NCBI GenBank assembly: GCA_001800945.1
Contig: MGWJ01000155.1
Location: 1-14,443 of the forward strand
Direction: 5' to 3'
Length of the DNA: 14,443 nt
DNA from: Flavobacteria bacterium RIFCSPLOWO2_12_FULL_31_7
GTDB lineage: Bacteria > Bacteroidota > Bacteroidia > Flavobacteriales > Flavobacteriaceae
Made by a program: the position numbers and the translations under genes. Positions 14,403 through 14,443 of the stretch are shown here, piece after piece. Positions within the stretch are counted from its first letter, which is position 1. Every line of letters starts with the position of its first letter. A model generated the notes under the pieces. The model made no database searches. It saw only the letters and a list, made by a program, of their open reading frames with translations, and was not told where the DNA came from.

Positions 14403-14443
14403 ATGAGTTTTTTTAAAAATATCTTTGGAGAAAACAAAACCGA
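14403..14443 (+). CDS. Start of an unidentified divergent gene (partial)
   Basis: An ATG at 14403 opens a frame that stays open to the right edge: MSFFKNIFGENKT, 13 codons plus two bases. The MSFFKxxFG opening is a common N-terminus for small cytoplasmic proteins in Flavobacteriaceae, but too little is present to name it. The position just downstream of the GACAAAATGTC repeats and the divergent layout with clpB support a real gene start. It could equally be a chance frame. Confidence 0.5.
   Translation, partial: MSFFKNIFGENKT

Noticed and set aside
1..14443. tRNA, rRNA, CRISPR array, insertion sequence or prophage
   Set aside because: No cloverleaf sequence, rRNA segment, regular spacer array, transposase or phage gene was recognised on either strand.

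Overview
The window looks like chromosome of a Flavobacterium-like member of the Flavobacteriaceae (phylum Bacteroidota). The DNA is strongly AT-rich. Shine-Dalgarno sequences are weak or absent. Several genes are preceded by the TAnnTTTG -7 element typical of this phylum. The gene set also fits: a CcoI-type copper ATPase beside a Crp/Fnr regulator, DUF4199, CsaA and a YfcA-like TSUP carrier. This is inferred from sequence character; no database search was possible.

Layout. At 1-999 (minus) lies the first 333 codons of a CcoI-type copper P-type ATPase, running off the left edge. It is divergent from an FNR-like regulator (1096-1773, plus), and a 96-bp intergenic region between them carries a CRP-like palindrome. 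A SpoU/TrmH RNA methyltransferase (1896-2354, plus) follows and converges, with two bases between stop codons, on a tight minus-strand operon (6425 to 2357). That operon encodes a GNAT acetyltransferase, an ABC ATPase with an altered switch residue, a membrane protein with a large external domain, and a LacX-like aldose epimerase; spacings are 1, 5 and 1 bases. Next on the minus strand come a DUF2238 membrane protein, an S41 peptidase lipoprotein and a TSUP transporter. The DUF2238 gene sits between two copies of a ~97-bp hairpin-containing repeat, and the repeats supply the C-terminal EPSKK residues of both DUF2238 and the S41 peptidase. A clear terminator separates the TSUP gene from a DUF4199 membrane protein. 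Then come csaA, a small P-loop kinase-like protein and a DUF1801 protein, all minus. A second clear terminator ends clpB (14240 to 11649, minus). The right edge holds the first 13 codons of a divergent plus-strand gene.

Functionally this is mostly ordinary chromosome: assembly and regulation of a copper (cbb3-type) oxidase, RNA modification, protein quality control (ClpB, CsaA) and envelope proteins. The parts worth a second look are non-coding or fine-scale: an exact 15-bp direct repeat with palindromic core, spaced 42 bp, upstream of clpB; the CRP-like palindrome between ccoI and the regulator; the repeat pair flanking DUF2238; and the ABC ATPase that lacks its switch histidine. No phage, transposase, CRISPR array, tRNA or rRNA was seen, and no stretch longer than 300 bases lacks a gene.
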